A stretch of 64,000 nucleotides of DNA from Desulfobacter sp. (GTDB lineage: Bacteria; Desulfobacterota; Desulfobacteria; Desulfobacterales; Desulfobacteraceae). The number at the start of each line of letters is the position of its first letter. Position 1 is the first letter of the stretch. Made by a program: the position numbers and the translations under genes. Under the pieces are notes generated by a model. It worked only from the letters and a program-made list of their open reading frames with translations, was not told the DNA's origin and made no database searches. The stretch covers positions 2,947,001 through 3,011,000 of the forward strand of contig CP054837.1 of the NCBI GenBank assembly GCA_028768525.1, given 5' to 3'. Shown piece by piece: positions 43,221-53,200 of this stretch.

Positions 43221-44587
43221 CGGCGCCATCCAATAGCCGCCGGGTGATCATCCGGCAATGCGATGAATACGACAGTCAAAAACTGCAAGCCATCATCAGG
43301 GAAGGCATGGAAGAACTGGGCCTGCGCCCCAGGGGCCGCATCCTGATCAAACCCAATATTGTCACGGCCAACAAGGGGTATATCCACCACAGTTACACCG
43401 CCCCGCCCATGATCGAAGCCATGGTCCGGACCTTGAGGGAGGCATCAGACCGTCACCAGGCCGGTCATCCGGGGCCTGGGCCGGAGCAAAACCGGATCAC
43501 CATCGGGGAGTCCGGAGGCATCGGCATGCCCTCCCGCCTCTTTTTTGCCGAGTCCGGCATCCAGCAGCTTGCCCGCCGGTTAAAGGTGCCCCTGGTGGAC
43601 TTCAACGAAGAGGAGACAAAAAAAGTCGCGCTGGAAAAGGGGAGATGCCACAAGACCATGGAAGTGGCCAAATCCCTCTATGAGGCGGATTTCAAAATCT
43701 GGATGCCCAAACTCAAATTCCACATTGTCACGGAAATCACCAATGCCCTCAAGCTGAACATCGGCATCCTCACCCACAGGGAACGCTTTCTCTTCCACGA
43801 CGACCGGCTCCACCAAAAGATCGTGGACATGCTGGAGGTAGGCGCCCCCGACCTCATCGTTTCCGACGCCGTCACCATCGGCAGGGGCTTTGAATCAAGC
43901 CCCTACCCCGTCCATCTTGGGGCCGTGCTCATCTCCGACGATCCCCTGGCCTGCGACATGGTGGCGGCAAAAATCCTGGGGTATGCCCCGGAACAGGTCC
44001 GCCACCTGGTTGAAGCCCGGGACAGGGGGTACGGCAGCCTCGACTTTGAAGAAATAGAGGTTTCGGGAGATATTTCCATTGAAACCCTGAGGGAGCGGAT
44101 CAAGGATGTGGACTCCCCCTTCCAGGACCTGAGCCGCCTGGACACCCCCCTGACCTTTTACGAAGGCGAGAACAAAACCTCGGGCAACCTCTGCTACGGG
44201 GGGTGCACCTGTTCCATAAAGGGGGCCCTGGGCACGGCGGAAAAACGGTCCCCGGGCACCCTGAAGGGCGCCAGAAAAGCCGCCCTGGTCATGGGCCATT
44301 ACAGGGGCGACGTCATCCACCCGGAGGAGCCGGTCTTTCTCATCGGCAGCTGCGCCGGGGTGGACGGGCGGCTGGAGGCAAAAAAAATCATCCGTATCAA
44401 GGGCTGCCCCGTAAAGGTAAAGGACCTCATGTTCCTGCTGCTCATCCGGCTCAATATCAAAAGCCCGGTATTTGACCTGCGGAACCTGGGCCTGCTCCTC
44501 TACCACTCCCTGGTTTCCGCCTGGATGAAACTCACCCTGCCGTTTAGAAAGGATGCCCGAATTGATCAAGCAGACCATATAAAATAA
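43217..44587 (+). CDS. DUF362 domain-containing protein
   Basis: The 456-residue protein has the DUF362 layout: RILIKPNIVTANKGYIHH, TIGESGGIGMPSRLFF, WMPKLKFHIVTEITNALKLNIG, and the SDAVTIGRGFESSPYPVHLG region with DPLACDMVAAKILGY. Later cysteines (NLCYGGCTCSIKG, IGSCAG, IKGCPV) could hold a metal or cluster, though no classical 4Fe-4S ferredoxin repeat is seen. The family function is unknown. Its position between an SDR and transketolase subunits suggests a role in the same pathway. Confidence 0.78.
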   Translation: MTAPSNSRRVIIRQCDEYDSQKLQAIIREGMEELGLRPRGRILIKPNIVTANKGYIHHSYTAPPMIEAMVRTLREASDRHQAGHPGPGPEQNRITIGESGGIGMPSRLFFAESGIQQLARRLKVPLVDFNEEETKKVALEKGRCHKTMEVAKSLYEADFKIWMPKLKFHIVTEITNALKLNIGILTHRERFLFHDDRLHQKIVDMLEVGAPDLIVSDAVTIGRGFESSPYPVHLGAVLISDDPLACDMVAAKILGYAPEQVRHLVEARDRGYGSLDFEEIEVSGDISIETLRERIKDVDSPFQDLSRLDTPLTFYEGENKTSGNLCYGGCTCSIKGALGTAEKRSPGTLKGARKAALVMGHYRGDVIHPEEPVFLIGSCAGVDGRLEAKKIIRIKGCPVKVKDLMFLLLIRLNIKSPVFDLRNLGLLLYHSLVSAWMKLTLPFRKDARIDQADHIK

Positions 44588-44596
44588 GGAGATCCC

Positions 44597-45451
44597 ATGC
44601 CCGTTACAGATCAGGAAGTCCAGAATCTTAAAGAGAAGGCCAGGCAGCTGCGAAAGGATATCATCGACACCACCATGGCCGCAGGCGGTGCCCACATCGG
44701 CGGGGCCCTGAGCATGGTGGAGATCATGACCCTTCTTTACTATAAATACCTCGATATCAGGCCGGAACAGCCGGACTGGGCGGACCGGGACCGGGTGGTG
44801 GTCTCCAAGGGCCATGCCGGGGTGGGCACCGCCCCGGTGCTGGCGGACAAGGGATATTTTCCCAAAGCGGACCTGGCCACTTTCAACCAGTTCAAATCCA
44901 GGTTCGGCATGCACCTGGACAGCCTTAAGGTGGACGGGGTGGATGTCTCCACCGGCTCCCTGGGCCACGGGCTTTCCATGGCCGTGGGCCTTGCCCTGGG
45001 TGCCCGGCTTCAGAATAAAAGCTGGATGACCTACTGCATCCTGGGGGACGGGGAGTGCAACGAAGGGTCGGTGTGGGAGGCGGCCATGGCGGCGGCCCAT
45101 TACAAAATCACCAACCTGGTTACCTTTGTGGACCGGAACCGCCTCATGATCGACGGCCCCACCGAAGAGATCATGGGGGTGGAGCCCTTTGCGGACAAGT
45201 GGACGGCCTTCGGTTTCACGGTCAAAGAAGTGGACGGCCATGATTTCATCCAATTGGCCGAGGCCCTGGACTTTGCCCTGGACCGTAATCAGGACTCAGG
45301 AGAGGCGGGCAGGGCTCCGGTGCTCATCCTCTGCAACACCGTCAAGGGCCGCGGGGTGGATTTCATGGAAAACGAGGTGAAATGGCATTACGGCAGCATG
45401 AACTCGGAACTGGCCCGCCAGGCCAAAGAGAGCGTGGACGCCAACAGCTGA
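44597..45451 (+). CDS. Transketolase, N-terminal (thiamine diphosphate) subunit
   Basis: The 284-residue subunit has the ThDP-binding motif: GDGECNEGSVWEAA through NLVTFVDRNRLMIDG. Early catalytic histidines appear in GGAHIGGALSMVE and VVSKGHAGVG. Transketolase moves two-carbon ketol units between sugars. Split N/C subunits are common in anaerobes and archaea, but here they sit in an operon with lipid-type genes rather than pentose phosphate genes, so a dedicated ketose-type substrate is possible. AAGGAG precedes the ATG at 44597. Confidence 0.92.
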   Translation: MPVTDQEVQNLKEKARQLRKDIIDTTMAAGGAHIGGALSMVEIMTLLYYKYLDIRPEQPDWADRDRVVVSKGHAGVGTAPVLADKGYFPKADLATFNQFKSRFGMHLDSLKVDGVDVSTGSLGHGLSMAVGLALGARLQNKSWMTYCILGDGECNEGSVWEAAMAAAHYKITNLVTFVDRNRLMIDGPTEEIMGVEPFADKWTAFGFTVKEVDGHDFIQLAEALDFALDRNQDSGEAGRAPVLILCNTVKGRGVDFMENEVKWHYGSMNSELARQAKESVDANS

Positions 45452-45464
45452 TAAGGAGAAAAAG

Positions 45465-46484
45465 ATGACCAGAGAAGTCACCGGCACCACCTGGACCGTT
45501 TATGATTCAGACACCCTGAGCCAGGCCGAAATCTACGGGCAGGTCCTCTGCGACCTGGGAGACCGCCACCCTGAAATCGTGGGGCTCTCCGCCGACCTGG
45601 CCAACTCCACCAAGATCGGGAATTTCGGCAAAAAATTTCCCCACCGGTTCTTCAACGCCGGCATTGCCGAGCAGAACCTCTTCGGCATGGCAGCGGGCCT
45701 GGCCGCTTCGGGCATGCTCCCCTTTGTCTCCACCATGGCCGCCTTCGTCACCATGCGGGCCGGGGAACAGGTCCGCACCGATATCTGCTACCAGAACCTC
45801 AACGTCAAAATCATCGCCACCCACGGGGGGACCAGCTTCGGGCCGGCGGGTTCCACCCACCACTGCACCGAAGACATCGCCATCACCCGGGCCTTTCCCA
45901 ACATGACCGTCATCGTTCCCGCCGACGGGGTGGAGACCGCCAATGCGGTCAAGGCCTGCATCGACCACCCCGGCCCGGTGTACATCCGTATCGGCCGGGG
46001 GTTTGAGCCCCCCTATTACCGCGATGAAAATTACGGATTTAAAATCGGAAAAGCCGTGGAAATCGCCGGGGGCACGGATCTCACCATCATTGCCGCAGGG
46101 GTCACCGTGCTCCAGGCCGCCGAGGCCGCAAGGATACTCAAGGAGACCGACGGCCTCAGTGTCCGGGTGCTGAACATGCACACCATCAAGCCCCTGGACG
46201 AAGCCGCCGTCCTCAAAGCGGTGATGGAGACCCGGCGCATCATCACCTTTGAGGACCATAACGTCCTGGGCGGCCTGGGCTCGGCCGTGGCCGACGTCAT
46301 TGCGGCCTCGGGCAAGGGCTGCGCCTTTGAAAAGGTGGGCATCCCCGACTGCTTTGCCGTTGTGGGCTATCCCGAAGATCTCTACGCCCATTACGGCCTG
46401 GACGCCAACGCCATGGTGGACAAGGTCAGGGAGATCATGGGACGGGACTTTGAAGAAGACGAAGACTGGGAAGACGAGGTATAA
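45465..46484 (+). CDS. Transketolase, C-terminal (pyrimidine-binding) subunit
   Basis: The 339-residue partner has the pyrimidine-binding domain with the catalytic Glu in FFNAGIAEQNLFGMAAGLA, then FGPAGSTHHCTEDIAITRAFPNM and VYIRIGRG, and a C-terminal transketolase domain (VRVLNMHTIKPLDE; TFEDHNVLGGLGSAVAD). It starts 13 bp after the first subunit behind AAGGAG and ends with an acidic tail. Together the two would form a full enzyme. Confidence 0.92.
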   Translation: MTREVTGTTWTVYDSDTLSQAEIYGQVLCDLGDRHPEIVGLSADLANSTKIGNFGKKFPHRFFNAGIAEQNLFGMAAGLAASGMLPFVSTMAAFVTMRAGEQVRTDICYQNLNVKIIATHGGTSFGPAGSTHHCTEDIAITRAFPNMTVIVPADGVETANAVKACIDHPGPVYIRIGRGFEPPYYRDENYGFKIGKAVEIAGGTDLTIIAAGVTVLQAAEAARILKETDGLSVRVLNMHTIKPLDEAAVLKAVMETRRIITFEDHNVLGGLGSAVADVIAASGKGCAFEKVGIPDCFAVVGYPEDLYAHYGLDANAMVDKVREIMGRDFEEDEDWEDEV

Positions 46485-46488
46485 TCCA

Positions 46489-47268
46489 ATGGCCCCGACA
46501 AATAAAGAGATGATGGCATCACGGCTGCTGCTCCGGGCCGTACTCCCTGTGGCCAAGGTGGTATTCGAGGATGTTCCGGCAATACGCTCCTCCTTTAAAG
46601 GCATAAACGCAAGTTTCCAGATCCAGGCCCGGACTGAAGAGGGACCGGTTGGGGCAGGATTGCGGGCAACAGACGGCGAACTGGAATGGATAGAGGGGAT
46701 CCTGGACAATCCGGACATCCGGATGAGCTTCTCCTCTCCTGCCGCCATGAACCGCTTTCTCACCGGCGGCATTGCCCTGCCCCGCATCAAGGGACTGCTT
46801 CGCCCCCTGCTGCTTCTCAAGTTCATCCGCCTGCTTTTAGGCCTCACCATCCTCATGCCGGACAAACGGCCCACGGCACCGGACAAGATCCGCCTCAAGG
46901 TCAAGATGGTGATTTACATGATCACCACGGCGCTGTCCCAGTACAACAAGGCCGGAGAGCCCGAGATGAAAAAATGGACCGGGATGCAGCCGGACCGGAT
47001 CTACCAGCTCTCATGCGAACCCGAGGGCATTGCCGCCTACCTGCGCATAAAGGCAGGAAAATCAAAGGCCGGCCGGGGTTATTACCAACGCAAACTCCCC
47101 TTTGTCCACATGAAATTCAAAGGGGCGGAAAACGCCCTGCCCGTCTTCCTCAATGAAGTGGAATTTGTGGAGTCCGTTGCCCGGGGATACGTTGAGGTGG
47201 AGGGGTCCCCGGAATACGCGGCCAAGCTCAACGATTTCATGCAGCGCATCCAGGCCCTGGTTACCTAG
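46489..47268 (+). CDS. SCP2-like lipid-binding domain protein
   Basis: The 259-residue protein resembles sterol-carrier-protein-2 type proteins: INASFQIQARTEEG and DNPDIRMSFSSPAAMNRFLTGG, followed by a hydrophobic stretch (LLRPLLLLKFIRLLLGLTIL). A second part has KLPFVHMKFKGAENALPVFLNEVEF. SCP2 folds bind acyl chains or other lipids, which suits a lipid-related operon. The ATG at 46489 follows the transketolase stop by 4 bp; the longer open frame upstream lies inside the transketolase gene and is rejected. Function inferred from fold only. Confidence 0.62.
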   Translation: MAPTNKEMMASRLLLRAVLPVAKVVFEDVPAIRSSFKGINASFQIQARTEEGPVGAGLRATDGELEWIEGILDNPDIRMSFSSPAAMNRFLTGGIALPRIKGLLRPLLLLKFIRLLLGLTILMPDKRPTAPDKIRLKVKMVIYMITTALSQYNKAGEPEMKKWTGMQPDRIYQLSCEPEGIAAYLRIKAGKSKAGRGYYQRKLPFVHMKFKGAENALPVFLNEVEFVESVARGYVEVEGSPEYAAKLNDFMQRIQALVT

Positions 47269-47286
47269 AACCGGGGCACCGTCTGT

Positions 47287-47919
47287 TTATTTGAAAAAGA
47301 GAGAGTAGGCCTGCTTGGCTGCCTTTTCAATGGTCGCCCCGGGATCATCCACGATCTCCGAGAGGGAGTTATTATTGTAAAGGGAGACCAGGCCGTGGAG
47401 CTGCCCCCATACAATGGTCATGAAGAGGTTTGGATCATCGGGAACTCCGAACCCATCTTCCCGCAGTTCCCGGGCGCACCGGTATAGCAGGGCCACGCTC
47501 CGTTCGCTGGATTCCTTCTCTTTTCGGGCCATTTCCTCCAGAGGGGTGCCCGCATAATCGGCATACTTGGGAACGGGCATGTCGAACATGATGGCATAAT
47601 AATCCGGCCGGGTCAGTCCGTAGCGGATATAGGCCTTCATCATCCGCCATATCTTCTCGGGCATATCCTGTCCCCCCTCATACCCCGCCAGCAGTTCCCG
47701 GTAGAGAATCGCCCCTGCCCTCAGGCGGATGGCGATATTGATCTCATCCTTGCTGGCGTAATAATTGTACAGATTGGCCGCCGTCATCCCCACCCGGGCC
47801 CCGATCTTGCGCATGGACAGATTCTGGAATCCCTGCTCATTGATGATGTCGGCGGCGGTTTCCAGGATCCGCTCCCGGGTCTCGGCAATCTGTGCCTGGT
47901 CCAAAGATGCTCTGGGCAT
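47287..47919 (-). CDS. TetR-family transcriptional regulator
   Basis: The 210-residue repressor has the N-terminal helix-turn-helix (RILETAADIINEQGFQNLSMRKIGARVGMTAANLYNYY pattern, residues ~18-55) and a helical ligand-binding domain. It starts 13 bp after the flavin oxidoreductase stop on the same strand, so it is probably co-transcribed with that gene and could sense its substrate. It converges with the SDR-transketolase operon and may control it too. Confidence 0.9.
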   Translation of the reverse strand: MPRASLDQAQIAETRERILETAADIINEQGFQNLSMRKIGARVGMTAANLYNYYASKDEINIAIRLRAGAILYRELLAGYEGGQDMPEKIWRMMKAYIRYGLTRPDYYAIMFDMPVPKYADYAGTPLEEMARKEKESSERSVALLYRCARELREDGFGVPDDPNLFMTIVWGQLHGLVSLYNNNSLSEIVDDPGATIEKAAKQAYSLFFK

Positions 47920-47931
47920 GGAAGACTCCCC

Positions 47932-49050
47932 CTAATCCGGCAGATTTCTGTTGACCTTGCACTTGAGTTTCCCTTTGCCCAGGGAGGCGAAACAGGCCAT
48001 ACAGGCTTCACATTCAAGGATGTCGGCCGTTTCACCGGCCAGTATCTTTGCCCCGGCTTCCGGATCACAGATCATCTGCCGGCCGATGGCCACCATGTCC
48101 GCCCCGTCCGCCAGTGCAGCCTCCCCATCTATCCGGGAATTCAGCCGCCCCACGGCAATGACGGGCAGGCCGCATGCAGACCGGATCCCACCGGCCAATG
48201 CCGTTACGTCTCCCGTGGCCTGGTCCTTGTCATAGGCGGATGTGGTCATCAATACCCGACGGCCATCTTCCTCCTTCCAGGTGCCGCCCACGGCAAGGGA
48301 AAGGTCCAGCACATCCACACCGGCCCCGGCCAGCAGCCGTCCCGCGGCCAGCGCATCATAGGTAGGCTGCCCCCCCTCCACACGCTCCACCGCATTAAGA
48401 CGGAAAAAAATGGGGAAGTCCGCACCCACTGCGTCCCGGACCGCCGTTACCACCCGCAGGGGCAGGGCGGCCCGCCCCTCCACTCCGCCCCCGTATTTAT
48501 CTTTTCTCAGATTGGTCAGGGGGGAGAGAAACTGGCTGAGCAGATAAAGGTGGGCCCCATGGATCTCCACCCCGTCAAATCCGGCCGTTTGCGCCCGGAC
48601 AGCCGCATGGACAAAGGCGGTCACCAGGCGGTCCATATCCTGGGGCCCCGCCTCGAAGGGGGCAATTCCCGGCCGGCAGGCAATCCCCGACGGGGAGACC
48701 CCATTGCCCGGCAGTTCAAGGGGCCAGGCCTTGGCCCCGGCATGGTTGAGCTGGATCACTGCCTTTGCGCCTTCACCCTGGATGGTCCGGGCCAAATCCC
48801 CCATCCCGGGCACCTGGCTGTCCTCCCATAGCCCCAGGCTGCCCGGCACGATCCGCCCTTCCGGGCTGACCGCAGTGGCCTCCACAATCACAATGCCCAT
48901 CTGAAGGGACCGGGCCTTATAAAACGCTAAAATCCCGGGGGTCACCTCTCCCTGTTCCGTTCCGTAGCCCGTGGTCAGGGGGGCCAGTACCAGCCTGTTC
49001 CTGACGGCCATTTCCTTTATTTTGAACTGGTCATCCAGTCGGTTCATCAT
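47932..49050 (-). CDS. Old-yellow-enzyme family NADH:flavin oxidoreductase
   Basis: The 372-residue FMN barrel protein shows NRLVLAPLTTGYG, AVIQLNHAGAKA, the HGAHLYLLSQFLSPLTN segment and VIAVGRLNS. Four cysteines at the C-terminus (CEACMAC and a later KCKVN) recall the [4Fe-4S] site of 2,4-dienoyl-CoA reductase-like enzymes, but the NADPH domain of those is absent. It probably reduces an activated C=C bond. Its ATG overlaps the jetD stop (ATGA), a translational link to the Wadjet operon that is unusual. Confidence 0.88.
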   Translation of the reverse strand: MMNRLDDQFKIKEMAVRNRLVLAPLTTGYGTEQGEVTPGILAFYKARSLQMGIVIVEATAVSPEGRIVPGSLGLWEDSQVPGMGDLARTIQGEGAKAVIQLNHAGAKAWPLELPGNGVSPSGIACRPGIAPFEAGPQDMDRLVTAFVHAAVRAQTAGFDGVEIHGAHLYLLSQFLSPLTNLRKDKYGGGVEGRAALPLRVVTAVRDAVGADFPIFFRLNAVERVEGGQPTYDALAAGRLLAGAGVDVLDLSLAVGGTWKEEDGRRVLMTTSAYDKDQATGDVTALAGGIRSACGLPVIAVGRLNSRIDGEAALADGADMVAIGRQMICDPEAGAKILAGETADILECEACMACFASLGKGKLKCKVNRNLPD

Positions 49051-50249
49051 TTTTCTCCCTTTTGAATATGTGCCATTGCCCGGCGGATAAATGAATATGA
49101 GATACGTTCCTGCTCCAGCCTCAGCCGGGGGGCGTGGCGGTTCCGGCGCAGGCCGTCATATACCCCTGCTTCATCCGGGGCCAGCAGGGGCAGCTCCCGG
49201 TTTGTGGGCGAGGATTCCTTCCCCCAGAGAAGTTTATGGGAAAGGAGTGTGGCCTCGTCCATGAGAAAGGAACGGGTTCCGGGAAAATGATGACGGCCCT
49301 GGTCCAGCATGGCAAAGCCGTGGGTATCCAGGTCTCCCCAATACCATATGGGTACCCCCTGCATCCAAGGGGTTTTGGATAAAACAGACAAACCGTATCC
49401 CAGTCCGATGATCACCACAGCCCCCGGAAAAGTGGGAAAGGAAAGGCCGGTGATCTCGTTTTCCACAATAAAGACGATATCCGGTTCAATGGAGAGACCG
49501 TAAAAATCCGCCGCAGGTATTTCCAGGTCCGACAGCCCCAGATTCGAAAGAGTCAGATCAAGGATGCGGAATCGTATCCGGGCCGGCTTGGGCCTGAAAC
49601 CGAAACGGCGTTCAAATCCGGCCTTTCCCGTGGCATCCATCTCAATGGCCTCCGGGGGCAGCAATTCATCCAGCATCCGGGCCAGCCACGCTTTCCGGGC
49701 TTCCATGAATTTGGTGTCCACCCCCGGAATCTCGAGCTGGCGGAGATAGATACCGGGGCGGGGGTTGTTCCTCACCCATTGGGCCACGGCCAAAAGCCTG
49801 TCCCAATCCCGATCATGGGCCAGAATATCCATGGGCCTTTTTATCAACAGGCCGGACAACTCCGGAAACCGAGCGCTTATATATTGAAACAGTTTTTGGT
49901 ACCGGGCCAGCTGCCCCTTTTTGTCAAGGTAGGCGGCCAGGGCCTCAACGGTATTAAACACCAGGGCCCTGGGAATTTTATTTTTTCCCAGGGTTCTATG
50001 GTTGACTTGTTTCCATTCAACATCAAAACCTGTAGCGGTTTCCGCCCCGGGGTGGGACCTGATGCCGGCCACCCAATTGCGGGCCGCCTCGAATTCATGG
50101 GTCAATTCCTTGGCCGTCGGTCCTTTTATAGGGATGCGAAGGGGGGAAAACCCTTCAGGCTGCACAGAGAGGCCAAGAAAGTGCCCCTGGTCCCATTTTT
50201 TTTTAAGACGGGACTTTATATCCCCATGGCGAGTCCAGGCGGTCATCAT
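49047..50249 (-). CDS. jetD: Wadjet JetD, Toprim-like nuclease subunit
   Basis: JetD (DUF3322 + DUF2220) is the topoisomerase-VI-A-like subunit that cleaves plasmid DNA after the JetABC motor has measured a small circle. The 400-residue protein has an N-terminal DUF3322 region with the winged-helix part and a C-terminal Toprim domain; metal-binding candidates are the Glu pair in VENEITG and the acids in YWGDLDTHG. Both are intact, so the system looks functional. It overlaps jetC and the flavin oxidoreductase gene by 4 bp each. Confidence 0.92.
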   Translation of the reverse strand: MMTAWTRHGDIKSRLKKKWDQGHFLGLSVQPEGFSPLRIPIKGPTAKELTHEFEAARNWVAGIRSHPGAETATGFDVEWKQVNHRTLGKNKIPRALVFNTVEALAAYLDKKGQLARYQKLFQYISARFPELSGLLIKRPMDILAHDRDWDRLLAVAQWVRNNPRPGIYLRQLEIPGVDTKFMEARKAWLARMLDELLPPEAIEMDATGKAGFERRFGFRPKPARIRFRILDLTLSNLGLSDLEIPAADFYGLSIEPDIVFIVENEITGLSFPTFPGAVVIIGLGYGLSVLSKTPWMQGVPIWYWGDLDTHGFAMLDQGRHHFPGTRSFLMDEATLLSHKLLWGKESSPTNRELPLLAPDEAGVYDGLRRNRHAPRLRLEQERISYSFIRRAMAHIQKGEK

Positions 50250-53200
50250 TCCCCGCCCTCATTGCCGGCCGAGCTCCGGTACTCCTCCACACTCATGTTC
50301 CTCAATCTGGCCTCCTGTCCGTCCCGGCTGTACACCAACCCCACCGAGGAGACATAAGGCTCTATAATATGGATCTTCTGCAATGGGGTAACAATGAGCA
50401 GCTGTAGGTTGAGCTTTTTGAACAATTCCAGACTGTACCGGGTGGATTCGTCGGAGCCCCTGCCGAAGGCCTCGTCTATGGCCACAAACCTGAAGGTCCG
50501 GGAACGCACCGCCCCCCATTCCAGGCCGAACTGGTAGGCCAGGCTGGCCGCCAGCACCGTATAGGCCAGTTTCTCCTTCTGCCCACCGGATTTTCCCCCG
50601 GAATCGGTGTAGTGCTCATATTCGCTGTGATCCTGGCGCCACCGCTCCGATGCCGCAAAAACGAACCAGTTTCGGACATCGGTGACTTTGCGGGTCCACC
50701 GCCTGTCAATGTCCGAAAAGCCCTCCCGCCCCCGGAACCGCCGGATCAGATTCCGGACCAAAAGGAACTTTTTTTCGGAATAATGGTTATCTTCCGAACC
50801 GGTCAGGGCCCCTTCGGTGCAGGCCTTGAGCTGGTCCCGGAAATCACGGATCTCCGTATCGCTGTTCGGCTCTGCCTCCAGCAGGATATACCGTCCGGGG
50901 TTATATTCGATATCGGAAAGGGAACGGTTGATCCTGTCGATACGCTCCCGGATGGTCTCCCTCTCCCTCAGCAGCTGGGACTGAAAATTGGCCACCTCCC
51001 GGATGGTGTTTTCATTGAGCAATGCCTTGAACCGGGACTCAAACCGGGGCAGGTTGTCGCTCTCAAGCTGTTCCAGCATGACGGCATATTCCGGCCCCGA
51101 GGCCACGGCATCATCCACCTCCCGGGTTTCCAGGGGAAAATCCCTGCGGTAGTCGGTCATGGTCCTGACGATCTTTTCCTCCAGCCGCCGGATCCGCTTG
51201 TCCAGAATCTTGATCTCCCCCTGGATGACCAGGCGCAGGTCCTGCTGCCGCCCGTCGCAGGATTCAACGGTCAGGGTATGCTTGTCAAGGCGCCGGCTGC
51301 GCAAGGTTTCAAGGGTGTCGAACATTTCATCCCACAACTCTTTCCCCATTGCCCTGGCCGGTTCCATCTCCCTTTCACAATTTTTCAGCCCCAAATCCGC
51401 CTGTTCACGGCGGGCTTCATTTTTAGCCCGGTCATTATAAATATCTTTTAAGTCCTGCTCGGCTCCGGCGATTTCCTCTTCAAGGCGCTCCAGGCGGCGG
51501 CCCAGGGTCTTAAGGATATCCGAGGTCTCTTCCAGCCGTTTTTTCTCATCTTCCAGCCGGGCGATCTCCCTGGAAACCGACTGCCAGTCCAGATCGGTAA
51601 AGGCCCTATACTCTTCCAGCCTGGCAAGATTTTTAATCCTTTCCCCCAAGGCCCCGTGGCGGGTCTTGAGATGGGCAATGGTGTCTGCGGCCTCCTGGAT
51701 CATTTTCTCAAGATCCCTGCGGCGGGCGGTCAGGGTTTTGACTTTTGCCTCATTGCTCCACCCCAGGATATAGTGGGACCTGTCCCAGATATCCCTGCGG
51801 TCATCCTTTTCATGGCGGTTGCCCCGGGATTTTACCTGGCCAGCCCGGGTCACGGCCGTCCGCTCTTTTCGGAAAAGATCCATATCCTCGCAACAGGCAT
51901 AATTAAACCGCCGGGCCAACTCTTTTTCCAGCCAGGAATAGAAGGGGGATTCCGATTTCAGGTTCAATTTTTTCACCAGGGAGAGGGGATGGAGGTCATA
52001 TATCCCAGGTTTTTTATCCGTGCGGACCAGGTAATAAACCAGCCGGCCCTTAAGATGGGTGGCATCCACCCAGGCGGCCACATCCGGATAAAGCCTTTCC
52101 GGCACCAGCAGGGAGAGGCCGAAATTATGAAGCAGCCTTTCCGCGGCCCCTTCCCACTCCTTTTCATCCTCCCGGACCTGGATCAGCTCCCCGGCAAAGG
52201 GCAGCTCTTTTTCATCCAGGCCCAGGTGGGCGCAGAGCCGCTCCCGGATCCGGATCTGACGGATGTGGATATTGGTTTTCCGGCCGGAGAGGGAGGCCAG
52301 TTCCTGTTCCAATTCCCCGTGGACGGTATTGAGATCCCTGAACTCCACCTCGGCATCGGTGCGCAGATTCTGGATATCCGCCTCCTCCACGGCCAGGGTC
52401 TGGCTCAGATCCCGGGTGCGGCGGATATTGGCTTCAAACTCTTCTGCGGTCTCCACCGGAGACAGGTCCAGGGCCCGGGCCAGGTCGGCATAGCGCCGGG
52501 CCTGTTCCCGCCGTTTATCCTTTTCTCCCGTCCGCCTGCCGATCTCGGTTCGGAGCCGTTCCAGCTGATCACCACCGTTATCGGCGATGTCCTGCTTAAG
52601 TTCCTCACGGCGGGCGCGCCGCTCCCGCTGATCTATTTCCATGGCTGCGGCCCGCCGCTCCAGGCGGTCCTGCTCCTGGGTAAGCCTTAAGATCCGCTTT
52701 TCATACAACACCTTTTTATGCCAGGCAAAATAAGGGACCAGGGCCTCCCGGCAGGCCCTGAACATTTTCAATTCCCCCCGCTGGGCCCTGTGCCTTTCAC
52801 AGTCCCCCACCAGGGGGGTCAGCCGCTCAATCTGTTTTCTTGCCTTTAATACGGCTTCATGGGCCCGGTTCAGGTCGTCAAAATGGTGGAGCAGATCATC
52901 AATGCGGGAGGTGAGGTCAAAGGGTTCCAGCATGTGCTCCCGGACAAAGGCGGTGAGATTGCCCACGGATTTCATGGAAACGGTCTGGTGGAAGAGGGCG
53001 AGGGCCTGGTCGTTTTCGATGCCGAACCGACGCCTGAAGGCGGCCCCGTATTTGGGAAAGGAGTCAAAAACATCCACACCGGATATTTTTTTCAATCGTT
53101 TTTTCAGGGTTCCGATATCCGGCCCGAAATTGCTGAAATCCTCCATCACGGAGAGGCTGCGGTCCGCCACAATGTAAAACCGCTCGGGCTGTCCCTTGGC

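Noticed and set aside
50612..51451. Long rightward frames antisense to jetC
   Set aside because: They shadow the coiled-coil coding region, which has strong codon bias; no ribosome site or family similarity.
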